Part shown: positions 1-7,024 of the stretch, piece after piece
Numbering within the stretch: position 1 is the stretch's first letter
How the letters are laid out: every line of letters starts with the position of its first letter
NCBI GenBank assembly: GCA_900764025.1
Contig: CAAFMM010000518.1
Location: forward strand, 1-13,121
Source: an uncultured Collinsella sp.
GTDB taxonomy: Bacteria > Actinomycetota > Coriobacteriia > Coriobacteriales > Coriobacteriaceae
DNA: 13,121 nucleotides
Direction of reading: 5' to 3'
Made by a program: the position numbers and the translations under genes
Notes under the pieces: generated by a model
What the model saw: only the letters and a program-made list of their open reading frames with translations
Databases searched by the model: none
Told to the model about the DNA's origin: nothing

Positions 1-2
1 CG

Positions 3-626
3 TATGGCGCGCCGGACTATACCGACGACGTTCACGCACAGGTCGTTGCCGCACTCGATGACCCCTTATGCGCCGGTATTGGCGAAATCGGCCTGGACTA
101 CCACATGGACTATGACGACGATATCGCGCCGGCACCCCATAACGTGCAGATTGACTGCATGGCGCGCCAACTCGAGCTTGCCGTGTGCCGTAACGTGCCG
201 GTGGAGCTGCATCTGCGCCACGAGGACACGGACTATGAGCGTACCTCGCACGTGGACGCCTACAACGTGCTTCGTGAGGTGGGCGTGCCCCAGGCCGGTT
301 GCGTGCTGCACTGTTTTGGCGAGGACCGCGCCACGATGGAGCGCTTTGTGGAGCTGGGCTGCTATATCGCCTATGGTGGTGCGGCCACCTTTAAGCGCAA
401 CGACGACGTGCGCGAGGCATTCGCGGCAACCCCACTCGATCGAATTTTGTTCGAGACGGATTGCCCGTATATGGCTCCGGAGCCCATCCGCGGTCTTGAA
501 TGCGAGCCCGCAATGATCTCCATTACGGCAAACGCGCTGGTTAACGACCGTGTCGATCGCACAGGTGAGGACGCCGAAACAATCGCGCAAGCCGCTTGGG
601 AAAATGCCTGCAAACTTTTTCTATAA
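3..626 (+). CDS. TatD-family metal-dependent hydrolase, 3' part
   Basis: The reading frame is open from the window edge, so the start lies upstream; 207 residues are visible. TatD-family motifs appear in order: GIGEIGLDYH (metal ligand Glu and Asp), a QLELA helix followed by PVELHLRHED (metal-binding His), VLHCFGED (second His), and ILFETDCPYMAPEPIRG (catalytic Asp and the substrate loop). Members are TIM-barrel hydrolases with two divalent metals, acting in the cytoplasm as 3'-5' exonucleases or related phosphoesterases; the substrate here cannot be told from sequence. The C-terminal QAAWENACKLFL is the usual family ending, so the 3' end is intact. It is separated from the phosphonate operon by 258 bases and is probably a separate transcription unit. 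The TatD name is historical and does not indicate a role in Tat export. Confidence 0.88.
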   Translation, partial: YGAPDYTDDVHAQVVAALDDPLCAGIGEIGLDYHMDYDDDIAPAPHNVQIDCMARQLELAVCRNVPVELHLRHEDTDYERTSHVDAYNVLREVGVPQAGCVLHCFGEDRATMERFVELGCYIAYGGAATFKRNDDVREAFAATPLDRILFETDCPYMAPEPIRGLECEPAMISITANALVNDRVDRTGEDAETIAQAAWENACKLFL

Positions 627-651
627 ACGGCTGCCAAGGGGCTGACAAAAC

Positions 652-663
652 TGGTCTATTACC
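652..663. promoter_or_regulatory. possible GntR-type operator half-palindrome
   Basis: TGGTCTATTACC contains GGT and ACC arms around a 5-base centre. Its reverse complement, GGTAATAGACCA, is close to the operator remembered for mycobacterial PhnF (TGGTATAGACCA) but has one extra base. It lies 16 bases upstream of the candidate -35 box for phnD. A single imperfect site is weak evidence, and no GntR gene is in the window. Confidence 0.15.
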
Positions 664-679
664 TGCCTTATGCCTGCCC

Positions 680-708
680 TTGAGCTTACGACGGGGCGTT
701 TCTATTAA
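680..708 (+). promoter_or_regulatory. candidate promoter of the phn operon
   Basis: TTGAGC (680-685) and TATTAA (703-708) are separated by 17 bases, each matching 4 of 6 sigma-70 consensus positions. A start near 715 would give a leader of about 170 bases ahead of phnD, containing both hairpins annotated below. It is the only correctly spaced pair I found in the gap; no clear Pho box is seen. This is inference from motif matching. Confidence 0.35.
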
Positions 709-768
709 TAAGTGCCTACGGTTCGCGTCATGTTCCCGCATCTTCGCGCAAGCATATGACAAGCGATT

Positions 769-788
769 GCCGTTGATCGAAAAACGGC
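769..788 (+). other. small leader hairpin
   Basis: GCCGTT (769-774) pairs with AACGGC (783-788) around an 8-base loop. It sits in the predicted phnD leader. The stem is only 6 bp and may be incidental, but it is followed closely by a much stronger hairpin, so it could be part of a folded leader. Confidence 0.3.
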
Positions 789-821
789 TTGCCCACAACC
801 CTAATATCTACCACGTCATCG

Positions 822-856
822 CCGGACGGGACAAATAGAACCCCCGGTCCCTCCGG
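822..856 (+). promoter_or_regulatory. strong leader hairpin before phnD
   Basis: CCGGACGGGAC (822-832) pairs with GTCCCTCCGG (847-856): ten base pairs with one bulged C, mostly GC, around a 14-base loop. It ends 16 bases before the phnD Shine-Dalgarno sequence at 873-878. No long T-run follows, so a classical terminator is unlikely. A role in leader folding, RNA stability or control of phnD translation is possible; no known riboswitch class was recognised. Confidence 0.5.
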
Positions 857-884
857 TGCATTCTTGTGTTGTAAGGAGAAGATT

Positions 885-1979
885 GTGGCAGATATCAAGA
901 ACAAGCAAATTTCTCGCCGGTCCTTCTTGGGCCTTTTTGGCGCGAGTGCCGTGACGCTCGGCCTCGGTCTCGTCGGTTGCGGCAGCGTCGACGGTAAGGG
1001 TGGTGCGGCGACCGCTGGCTCGGATGCCGCTTCTATCGATAAACTTACCATGGTCTGGCTGCCCAACGAGTCCAGCTCCGAGTTCGACGCGGGCCGCGAG
1101 GAGTTTGGCAAGGTTCTTGAGAAGTACGCCGGTGTCAAGGTCGAGCTCATGACCACCACCGACTATAACGTCGCTATCGAGGCTATCGCTTCCGGCAAGG
1201 CTCAGCTTGCCAACATGGGCGCCGAGGGCTTCATCCAGGCTCAGAAGAAGAACAGCAAGGTTCTTCCGCTTGTGACCACCTCCGACACCGACGGCAAGCT
1301 CGACGGCGCCAAGTACTACAGCCGCATCTGCGTGCCCGAGGCCGAGATGAGCACGTACGCGGATAGCGCCGAGGAGACCGGCTACTCCATCAAGAACATC
1401 AAGGGCAAGCGCATGAGCTTTGTCTCCGCTACCTCCACTTCCGGCTTCAAGGTTCCGTGCAGCGCCATCATGAAGGCATTCCCGGATGACGTGAAGTCTT
1501 CCGATGAGCTCAGCACCCCGGGCTTCTTCTCCCAGGTGCTCTTTGGCAACTCTCACCCCGGCTCTGCCGTCAACCTGCTGCAGGGCGACGCCGATGTGGC
1601 CGCCTTCGACGACGTTGACGTCGATACCTATCTTGACGTTCCCGAGGGCGAGCGCGACGCCGTGAACGCCGCCGGCTCCGTCTACTCCGTCAAGGCCGAC
1701 GCTCCTCAGCCCTTCGATCGCGTCCAGGGCAAGAAGTTCGGCATCATCCAGTCTACCCCGGTTCTCAACGGCCCCATCGCCGTCAACACCGAGAAGGTTC
1801 CGCAGGAGATCATCGACAAGCTCGTCAAGGGCCTGACCTCCAAGGAGACCTCTGAGGACGAGCTGCTCTTTGCCCCCGAAGACAAAGAGGGCAACGGTGC
1901 CGTTTGGAGCCTGGGCGATACTGCCGGCTTCATCGCAGTCGAGGACTCCTGGTACGACCCCATTCGCGCGCTTGACTAA
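885..1979 (+). CDS. phnD: phosphonate ABC transporter substrate-binding lipoprotein PhnD
   Basis: This is the extracytoplasmic receptor that captures phosphonates for the PhnCE importer. The start is taken as GTG at 885 because AAGGAG lies at 873-878, six bases upstream; the longer frame from TTG 789 has no such site and would place sequence ahead of the signal peptide. The 364-residue product begins with SRRSFLG (residues 10-16), a twin-arginine motif, then a hydrophobic stretch and the lipobox LVGC with the lipid-bearing Cys at 32. It is therefore probably exported folded by Tat and anchored by lipid. The mature part has the type 2 periplasmic-binding fold pattern: LTMVWLPNES, TTDYN (91-95), and SATSTSGFKVP (181-191), which matches the conserved ligand loop of PhnD proteins. 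Length fits the family (E. coli PhnD is 338 aa). The downstream genes confirm the role. Confidence 0.93.
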   Translation: MADIKNKQISRRSFLGLFGASAVTLGLGLVGCGSVDGKGGAATAGSDAASIDKLTMVWLPNESSSEFDAGREEFGKVLEKYAGVKVELMTTTDYNVAIEAIASGKAQLANMGAEGFIQAQKKNSKVLPLVTTSDTDGKLDGAKYYSRICVPEAEMSTYADSAEETGYSIKNIKGKRMSFVSATSTSGFKVPCSAIMKAFPDDVKSSDELSTPGFFSQVLFGNSHPGSAVNLLQGDADVAAFDDVDVDTYLDVPEGERDAVNAAGSVYSVKADAPQPFDRVQGKKFGIIQSTPVLNGPIAVNTEKVPQEIIDKLVKGLTSKETSEDELLFAPEDKEGNGAVWSLGDTAGFIAVEDSWYDPIRALD

Positions 1980-2046
1980 TGCATGTCCCTGCGCGCACAC
2001 GTGCAGATGGGCGGCATCGCGTAGACGATTCGCCGCTGCCAAAACG

Positions 2047-2074
2047 GGCCGGGCGCGAATATCCGCGTCCGGCC
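2047..2074 (+). promoter_or_regulatory. intercistronic hairpin between phnD and phnC
   Basis: GGCCGGGCGCG (2047-2057) pairs with CGCGTCCGGCC (2064-2074): eleven continuous base pairs, ten Watson-Crick and one G-U, with a 6-base loop AATATC. No T-run follows on the + strand, so it is not a standard terminator. Stems in this position, after a binding-protein gene, are known in other ABC operons to protect the upstream mRNA and raise receptor over ATPase levels; that role here is inferred. Confidence 0.6.
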
Positions 2075-2099
2075 TCGACGTTGATGGGAGGGCATGGGA

Positions 2100-2975
2100 A
2101 TGCCACAGAACGCACAGCCTCTTTTGCAGGTGAGCGATTTGACCAAAAGCTATGAGGGCAAACGAGGCGCACAGCAGCAGCATCACGCGCTTTCCGGCGT
2201 AGATTTTGTCTGCGGCGAGGGAGAGCTGGTCACGGTGATCGGCCCTTCAGGCGCCGGCAAGTCGACCTTTTTGCGCTGCATCAATCGCCTTATCGAGCCC
2301 ACGGAGGGTTCGGTTGTTTTTAACGGGCAGGACATCACGCACCTGCGCCGCAACAAGCTGCGCGGCGTGCGTACGCAGATTGCCATGATCTTCCAAAACT
2401 ACAACCTGGTGTATCGTCTTACCGCCATCCAAAACGTGCTGCACGGGCGCCTTGGTTACAAGGGCGCTGTGGCCGGATCGTTGGGCCTTTACAGTGACGC
2501 CGAGAAGCTTCGTGCGTTCGAGTTGCTCGACGAAGTGGGTCTGGGCGAGTTTGCCTATCGTCGCGCCGACCAGCTCTCGGGCGGACAAAAGCAGCGCGTG
2601 GGTATTGCTCGTGCACTCATTCAAGATCCGCGCATCATTTTATGCGACGAGCCTATCGCGAGCCTTGATCCCAAGAGCAGCCGTGCTGTCATGGAGCATC
2701 TGCGCCGCGTGACACGTCAGCATGGCATCACGTGCATCGTCAATCTGCATCAGGTGGACATGGCACTTGAGTTTTCCGATCGTATCGTGGGCCTGCGCGC
2801 GGGCGAGAAGGTCTTCGAAGGCACGCCTGCCGAGCTGACGCTCCAGATGATTGCAGCGATTTACGGCGATGATGAAGAGGGCCGTATTCCCGTTCCGGTG
2901 GCCGAACCCCAAGCTGCCGCGACGTCTGCATCCGTCGGCGTGGCATCCGCTGTTCCCTCTGGAGCCCTGCGATGA
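2100..2975 (+). CDS. phnC: phosphonate ABC transporter ATPase PhnC
   Basis: This cytoplasmic ATPase powers phosphonate import with the two PhnE permeases. ATG 2100 is preferred over ATG 2094 because GGGAGG (2086-2091) is then eight bases upstream rather than two. The 291-residue product shows Walker A GPSGAGKST (48-56), Q-loop Gln 99, signature LSGGQ (159-163), Walker B RIILCDEP (178-185), D-loop SLD and H-loop His 217. The pattern FQNYNLVYRLTAIQNVLHGRLGY is typical of PhnC. It is longer than E. coli PhnC (262 aa); the extra length is an Ala/Pro/Ser-rich tail from about residue 264 with no visible domain. Its stop codon overlaps the start of phnE1 (ATGA), indicating translational coupling. 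Confidence 0.95.
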   Translation: MPQNAQPLLQVSDLTKSYEGKRGAQQQHHALSGVDFVCGEGELVTVIGPSGAGKSTFLRCINRLIEPTEGSVVFNGQDITHLRRNKLRGVRTQIAMIFQNYNLVYRLTAIQNVLHGRLGYKGAVAGSLGLYSDAEKLRAFELLDEVGLGEFAYRRADQLSGGQKQRVGIARALIQDPRIILCDEPIASLDPKSSRAVMEHLRRVTRQHGITCIVNLHQVDMALEFSDRIVGLRAGEKVFEGTPAELTLQMIAAIYGDDEEGRIPVPVAEPQAAATSASVGVASAVPSGALR

Positions 2976-3826
2976 GCGCGGGAGAGTGCGGCGCCGTGCC
3001 CGCCGGTTCCTATGGCGATGTGGGCTCGGGAAAGGTTCCCGATCTGAGCTGGTTCAAGAAGCGCCAGCTGCGCACGCTCGTGGCGCTCGTTGCCATCGTT
3101 CTTGTTGCCGAGGGCGCGTCGCTCGTCAGCGACTTTAGCTTTGGGTATGCCTTGGGCTCGGTGCCGGCGGCCATCGTATGGATGCTGCAGAACTTCTGCC
3201 CCACGGCATCGTCGTTTGGCCAGCTGGGAATGATTGCCGCACAGGTGGTGTCGACGGTGTTCGATTCCATCGCCGCCACGATGCTCGCGGCGCTTTTGGG
3301 CATCGTTCTTGCGGTGCTGGGCTGCTCGAGCGTTGGCGTCGAGAACGGCGCCGTGCGCGGCGTCATTCGCGTGTTCGCCAATATCTTCCGCAATGTTCCC
3401 ATGATCGCATGGGCGCTGCTTTTGCTCCTTTCGTTCAAGCAAAACGAGTTCACGGGTTTCCTTGCGCTCTTTTTGGCGACGTTTGGCCAGATCACGCGCT
3501 TTTTCCTCGATACGCTCGATGAGATTCCTTCCGGACCCATCGAGGCGCTGCACAGCTGCGGTGCCAGCTTTTGGCAGATTGTTTTCCAGGCGGGCCTGCC
3601 GCTCGCCGTGGCAGAGCTCATGAGCTGGACGCTCTATATGGTCGAGACCAATATCCGCGAGGCCACGTTGGTGGGCCTGCTTACCGGCACGGGTATCGGC
3701 TTTGTCTTCAACTTGTACTATGCCTCCTTCCGGTACGACTGCGCTGGCCTGGTGATCCTTGTGACCATCGTTTTGGTGCTCGTGGTCGAGGCGATTTCCA
3801 ATGCTGCAAGGAGGTCGATGATCTAA
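2972..3826 (+). CDS. phnE: phosphonate ABC transporter permease PhnE, first copy
   Basis: This 284-residue inner-membrane permease forms half of the phosphonate channel. Hydrophobic segments run at about residues 34-52, 97-118, 142-170 and 255-275, with shorter ones between, consistent with a BPD_transp_1 domain. The ATPase-contact (EAA) loop is EALHSCGASFWQIVFQAGLP (191-210). The first 30 residues are hydrophilic and predicted cytoplasmic. It overlaps phnC by four bases and phnE2 by one base. A second, different phnE follows, so the transporter is probably a PhnE1-PhnE2 heterodimer on a PhnC dimer. Length is close to the usual 260-290 aa. Confidence 0.93.
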   Translation: MSAGECGAVPAGSYGDVGSGKVPDLSWFKKRQLRTLVALVAIVLVAEGASLVSDFSFGYALGSVPAAIVWMLQNFCPTASSFGQLGMIAAQVVSTVFDSIAATMLAALLGIVLAVLGCSSVGVENGAVRGVIRVFANIFRNVPMIAWALLLLLSFKQNEFTGFLALFLATFGQITRFFLDTLDEIPSGPIEALHSCGASFWQIVFQAGLPLAVAELMSWTLYMVETNIREATLVGLLTGTGIGFVFNLYYASFRYDCAGLVILVTIVLVLVVEAISNAARRSMI

Positions 3827-4710
3827 TGGGGACGTTCGAATTGACTCCCGCTGCAGCCGGTACGATTGAGCGCACGCACGCCGGGCACATTCGTCTCGTG
3901 TCCCGTCAGGGGCGCAACTATTCGGTCGCGCTCACCTTGGGTGTCCTGTGCCTTTTGACGGTCGTTGCGTTTGTGCGCATGGATTTTGGCACGGTGGACC
4001 TTGGTCGTGCAATCGCTCAAACCTGGTCTGATTTTTGCGCCATGATGTTCCAGCCGGCGTTGGATCCCCCGTTGGGAGCTGCACATTTTAGCTGGGCAAA
4101 GGTTGCCGAGAGTACGCTGGTCACCATTGCGGTCACCGTGCTGTGCACCATCATCTCGGCCATCATCTCGTTTTTCCTGGCGCTGGCGGCATCCGAGAAC
4201 CTCTCGAACCCGCTCGTTTCCAATGCGGTCAAAGGGTTTGTCGCCATCATCCGAGCAATTCCAACGATCCTGTGGGTGCTTGTCTTTACGGTGGCTATCG
4301 GCCTTGGATCCGAGGCGGCAGTGCTGGGAATCTCCTTCCACTCCATCGCCTATCTCACCAAGAGCTACTCCGAATCAATCGAAGAGATCGATGCCGACGT
4401 GATTGAGGCGCTCTCTGCGAGCGGTGCGAGCTTTTGGCAAATTGTGTTCCAGGCCATTTGCCCTGCCACCATCACCAAGCTGCTCTCGTGGACGTTCATT
4501 CGCTTCGAGATCAATTTTGCCAACGCGGTGGCCGTGGGCGCCTTTGCAGGCGCGGGCGGTATCGGCTTTCAGCTGTACCAGGCGGGCAACTACTACTACA
4601 ACCTGCACGAGGTGGGCGTGATCGTCTATGTGTGCCTGGCCGTGTCGTTTGCGCTCGAGTTCATTTCGGTTCGCCTTCGCCGTCGCTACATCATCGACTC
4701 GGATAACTAA
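3826..4710 (+). CDS. phnE: phosphonate ABC transporter permease PhnE, second copy
   Basis: This 294-residue permease is the second channel subunit. The start at ATG 3826 overlaps the phnE1 stop (TAATG), with AAGGAGG at 3808-3814 inside phnE1; the frame is open further upstream but only because it shadows phnE1. Membrane segments lie near residues 32-50, 95-121, 136-160 and 263-281. The EAA loop EALSASGASFWQIVFQAICP (194-213) shares the run GASFWQIVFQA exactly with PhnE1, as expected if both contact identical PhnC subunits, while the rest of the two proteins differs widely. The FANAVAVGAFAGAGGIGFQLYQAGNYYYN segment corresponds to the conserved C-terminal PhnE region. Two-permease phosphonate importers are known in several bacteria. 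Confidence 0.93.
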   Translation: MGTFELTPAAAGTIERTHAGHIRLVSRQGRNYSVALTLGVLCLLTVVAFVRMDFGTVDLGRAIAQTWSDFCAMMFQPALDPPLGAAHFSWAKVAESTLVTIAVTVLCTIISAIISFFLALAASENLSNPLVSNAVKGFVAIIRAIPTILWVLVFTVAIGLGSEAAVLGISFHSIAYLTKSYSESIEEIDADVIEALSASGASFWQIVFQAICPATITKLLSWTFIRFEINFANAVAVGAFAGAGGIGFQLYQAGNYYYNLHEVGVIVYVCLAVSFALEFISVRLRRRYIIDSDN

Positions 4711-4722
4711 GGAAAGATTTAC

Positions 4723-5184
4723 ATGCTAACAAGAAGAGAGAGGACCGAGGTCCTGGTTGAGAGCGGCCCTGCGCTTGCGCTCGAACTGGCGAGCCTGGTC
4801 GAAACCAACGCTCCTGTCGAGGATATCGTGCCGGCGCGCCAGGGCCTTGTGATGTGCCAGGTGCGCGAGACGGCTCGCAACAGCCGCTTTTATCTAAGCG
4901 AGGTGCTTGTTACCGAGAGTCGCGTGCGCATTGGCGAGGCGGACGGCCTGGGCGTGCTCATGGGAACCGATGCCGCGCATGCTCGCGCGCTCGCGGTGAT
5001 CGATGCCGCCTATGCGATGGAGCCGGCGCCTGCCTGTATGGCGGAGCTTGAGCGTCGCATCGAGGAGGCACAGGCCGCGGTGTCGGAACGCGCGGTTGCG
5101 CAAGACGCTCGAACCTATGTATCGCGCGTTGAGTTTGATGAGATGTCCGGTCAAGACATGAGCGTTCAGGCGGTGGTCAAATGA
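4723..5184 (+). CDS. phnG: C-P lyase core subunit PhnG
   Basis: PhnG is a small subunit of the cytoplasmic PhnGHIJ core complex, needed with PhnH and PhnI for attaching the phosphonate to ribose. The 153-residue product fits E. coli PhnG (150 aa). Recognisable family features are the segment GLVMCQVRETARNSRFYLSE with LVTESRVRI after it (41-70), matching the region ahead of the VRL strand of E. coli PhnG, then GLGVLMGTDAAHARALAVIDAAY (75-97), and a C-terminal RVEFDEM like the E. coli RVDFFTM. GGAAAG (4711-4716) is six bases ahead of the ATG. It follows phnE2 by 12 bases and overlaps phnH by four, so import and catabolism are co-transcribed. Confidence 0.93.
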   Translation: MLTRRERTEVLVESGPALALELASLVETNAPVEDIVPARQGLVMCQVRETARNSRFYLSEVLVTESRVRIGEADGLGVLMGTDAAHARALAVIDAAYAMEPAPACMAELERRIEEAQAAVSERAVAQDARTYVSRVEFDEMSGQDMSVQAVVK

Positions 5185-5870
5185 GCGAGCAGGATGAGGT
5201 CTTCGACCGCGATCCCTCTTTGGACGAGCGTGCCTTTGAGCTGCAAGGGACGTTTCGCACGGTTCTTGACTGCATGGCGCGTCCCGGCGAGGTTTGCCGC
5301 CTGTCTGTCACGGATGCCTATGAGGCAGAGGCCAAGCGCTGCGGTGTATTCCCCGCAACGCTGATGCTGGCCGACATGCTGCTTGATAGCGGCACGACCT
5401 TTTGTATGGCGACGGTGGGCTACGAGCATGCCGCTCGGCAGATTGCGAGCCGGACGCATGTGACGCCCGCGGCGCTGGGTACGGCTGCATGCGTGATCGT
5501 TCCGGAGGCGTTCCGGGGCGAGGATGCAGCGAGTGCGGTTGCCGAGCTTACGGCGGGGACTCTTGAGCAGCCGCATCTGGGTGCGACGGCTATCGTCGAA
5601 TGCTCGGTGCTTTTGGGTCTAGACGCGCAGGGCATGCGTGTAGGTTCCGCCTCTCATGCGTGCGCCAAGAGCGCCTGGGAGCTCAGCGGCCCCGGCGTCG
5701 ACGGCGCTGCGCACCTCTCCTGCGATCGCGGTGATGTATTGCGTGCGCGCGTTGCGCGTAAGGACGAATTCCCCTGCGGCATCGACCTGATGTTTGTAGA
5801 TGGATTTGGCCATATCGCCGCCGTTCCCCGTTCCAGTGCCTGCAGGGAGGTTGAATCATGGGATATGTAG
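5181..5870 (+). CDS. phnH: C-P lyase core subunit PhnH
   Basis: PhnH is part of the PhnGHI set that exchanges the adenine of ATP for phosphonate on C1 of ribose. It has a PLP-transferase-like fold but binds no PLP in E. coli. The 229-residue product is longer than E. coli PhnH (194 aa). Family landmarks are FRTVLDCMARPG (25-36) near the N-terminus and FPCGIDLMFVDGFGHIAAVPRSS (197-219) near the C-terminus, which parallels the GLDLIL-ALPRTT stretch of the E. coli protein. The start ATG overlaps the phnG stop, and the end overlaps phnI by 13 bases. The middle, rich in Ala and Cys, is less conserved. Confidence 0.92.
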   Translation: MSEQDEVFDRDPSLDERAFELQGTFRTVLDCMARPGEVCRLSVTDAYEAEAKRCGVFPATLMLADMLLDSGTTFCMATVGYEHAARQIASRTHVTPAALGTAACVIVPEAFRGEDAASAVAELTAGTLEQPHLGATAIVECSVLLGLDAQGMRVGSASHACAKSAWELSGPGVDGAAHLSCDRGDVLRARVARKDEFPCGIDLMFVDGFGHIAAVPRSSACREVESWDM

Positions 5871-7024
5871 CTGTCTCCGGCGGCGAGCAGGCGATTGCCG
5901 CGTCGCTTGAGCTGCTCGAGCGCGAGCGCGTTGCGGGTGGTCGCACGCTCGATCCCGCGCTCATCATCGAGGCCATGCCGCATGCGGTCGAGCAGGTGCA
6001 GTCCGAGGGTTCCGTTTGGGCTCCCGAGGTTGCTGCAATCGCACTCAAGCAGGCATCGGGTTCTATCGAAGAGGCGGTCTTTTTGGTACGTGCCTACCGC
6101 TCCACCCTCGAGCGCCTCTACACATCGCGCGTGATCGATACGGGTGAGATGCGCGTTTCGCGTCGCATCTCCGCTGCCTTCAAAGATATCGAGGGCGGGC
6201 AGATTTTGGGCGCGACGCGCGATTACAGCCATCGCCTTATCAACTTCGATTTGAGCGAAGAGGAAGATGCCGATGTCCGTGCCGCTCGTGCTGCAATCGA
6301 TGAGCGTCTGGAAAAAGCATCCGAGGCTTTTTACGCTGTGGCCGAGGCCGCACCTCTCGACCGCGTTCCTAAGGTGTGCGATTACCTGCGTCAGATTGGC
6401 ATGATTCGTCCCTGCGCCGTGGATGATACCGAGCCCATCGACATCACCAAGACTCCGCTTTCCACGCCGGCACCTCGCAGCGTCATCCTGCAGGCCCTTT
6501 CGCGCGGACTTACCCAGGCGGTCATCGCTATCGGATATGCGGCTATCCGCGGTTTTGGCATCTCCCATCCCACGGTGGGCGAGCTGCGCCGCGGCAGCGT
6601 GCCGGTGACGATCGATGCCCCCGGTGTCGACCCTGCCCAGGCTTCTGCCGACGACGCGTACTATCTGGGCGCACTTCCGGTTTGTGAAGTCGAAAGCCTG
6701 ATTGCCGACGACGAGGTTACCGAGACGGGCGAGCACGTGAACGCGCTCGATGTGGGTTACGGCCTCGTCACCGGCAGCGACGAGAGCAAGGCTATCGCCA
6801 TGAGCGTCCTTGACCACTCGCTGCGCGTCGACGACGTGCGCTATCCCACGCAGGACCAGGAGTTCGTGCTCTATCACATCGATGGTGTGGAAGCTACGGG
6901 CTTTATCAGCCATCTTAAGCTGCCGCACTACGTGACGTTCCAAAGCAAGCTCGATGCGGCCCTGCGTTCTATGAATCATGCCGAGGAGCAGAAGGAGGAC
7001 GGTTCCTGTGCAGCGCAACTATAA
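5858..7024 (+). CDS. phnI: C-P lyase core subunit PhnI
   Basis: PhnI is the catalytic subunit for ribose transfer: with PhnG, PhnH and PhnL it makes alpha-D-ribose 1-phosphonate 5-triphosphate from ATP and phosphonate; alone the E. coli protein acts as a purine nucleosidase. The 388-residue product begins GYVAVSGGEQAI, as E. coli PhnI does (VAVKGGEKAI). The stretch IRGFGISHPTVGELRRG (230-246) is a strongly conserved PhnI block. Near the end, SHLKLPHYV carries His 352 and His 357, with the same spacing as the two PhnI histidines that bind zinc at the PhnI-PhnJ interface in E. coli (328 and 333). GGGAGG at 5845-5850 precedes the ATG inside phnH. It overlaps phnJ by 17 bases. Confidence 0.95.
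   Translation: MGYVAVSGGEQAIAASLELLERERVAGGRTLDPALIIEAMPHAVEQVQSEGSVWAPEVAAIALKQASGSIEEAVFLVRAYRSTLERLYTSRVIDTGEMRVSRRISAAFKDIEGGQILGATRDYSHRLINFDLSEEEDADVRAARAAIDERLEKASEAFYAVAEAAPLDRVPKVCDYLRQIGMIRPCAVDDTEPIDITKTPLSTPAPRSVILQALSRGLTQAVIAIGYAAIRGFGISHPTVGELRRGSVPVTIDAPGVDPAQASADDAYYLGALPVCEVESLIADDEVTETGEHVNALDVGYGLVTGSDESKAIAMSVLDHSLRVDDVRYPTQDQEFVLYHIDGVEATGFISHLKLPHYVTFQSKLDAALRSMNHAEEQKEDGSCAAQL

Noticed and set aside
773..807. TTGATC and TAATAT as a phnD promoter
   Set aside because: The two boxes are 23 bases apart, too far for a sigma-70 promoter.
789..884. N-terminal extension of PhnD from TTG 789
   Set aside because: It would put 32 residues before the Tat signal; GTG 885 has a proper Shine-Dalgarno and the extension overlaps the leader hairpin.
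816..2186. 456-codon open frame on the - strand opposite phnD
   Set aside because: It is a shadow of the GC-rich phnD codons; it has no recognisable motif, and phnD is clearly coding with signal peptide and ribosome binding site.
5654..7018. 454-codon open frame on the - strand opposite phnH and phnI
   Set aside because: It mirrors conserved phnI codons, has no family motif, and would run against a tightly coupled operon.
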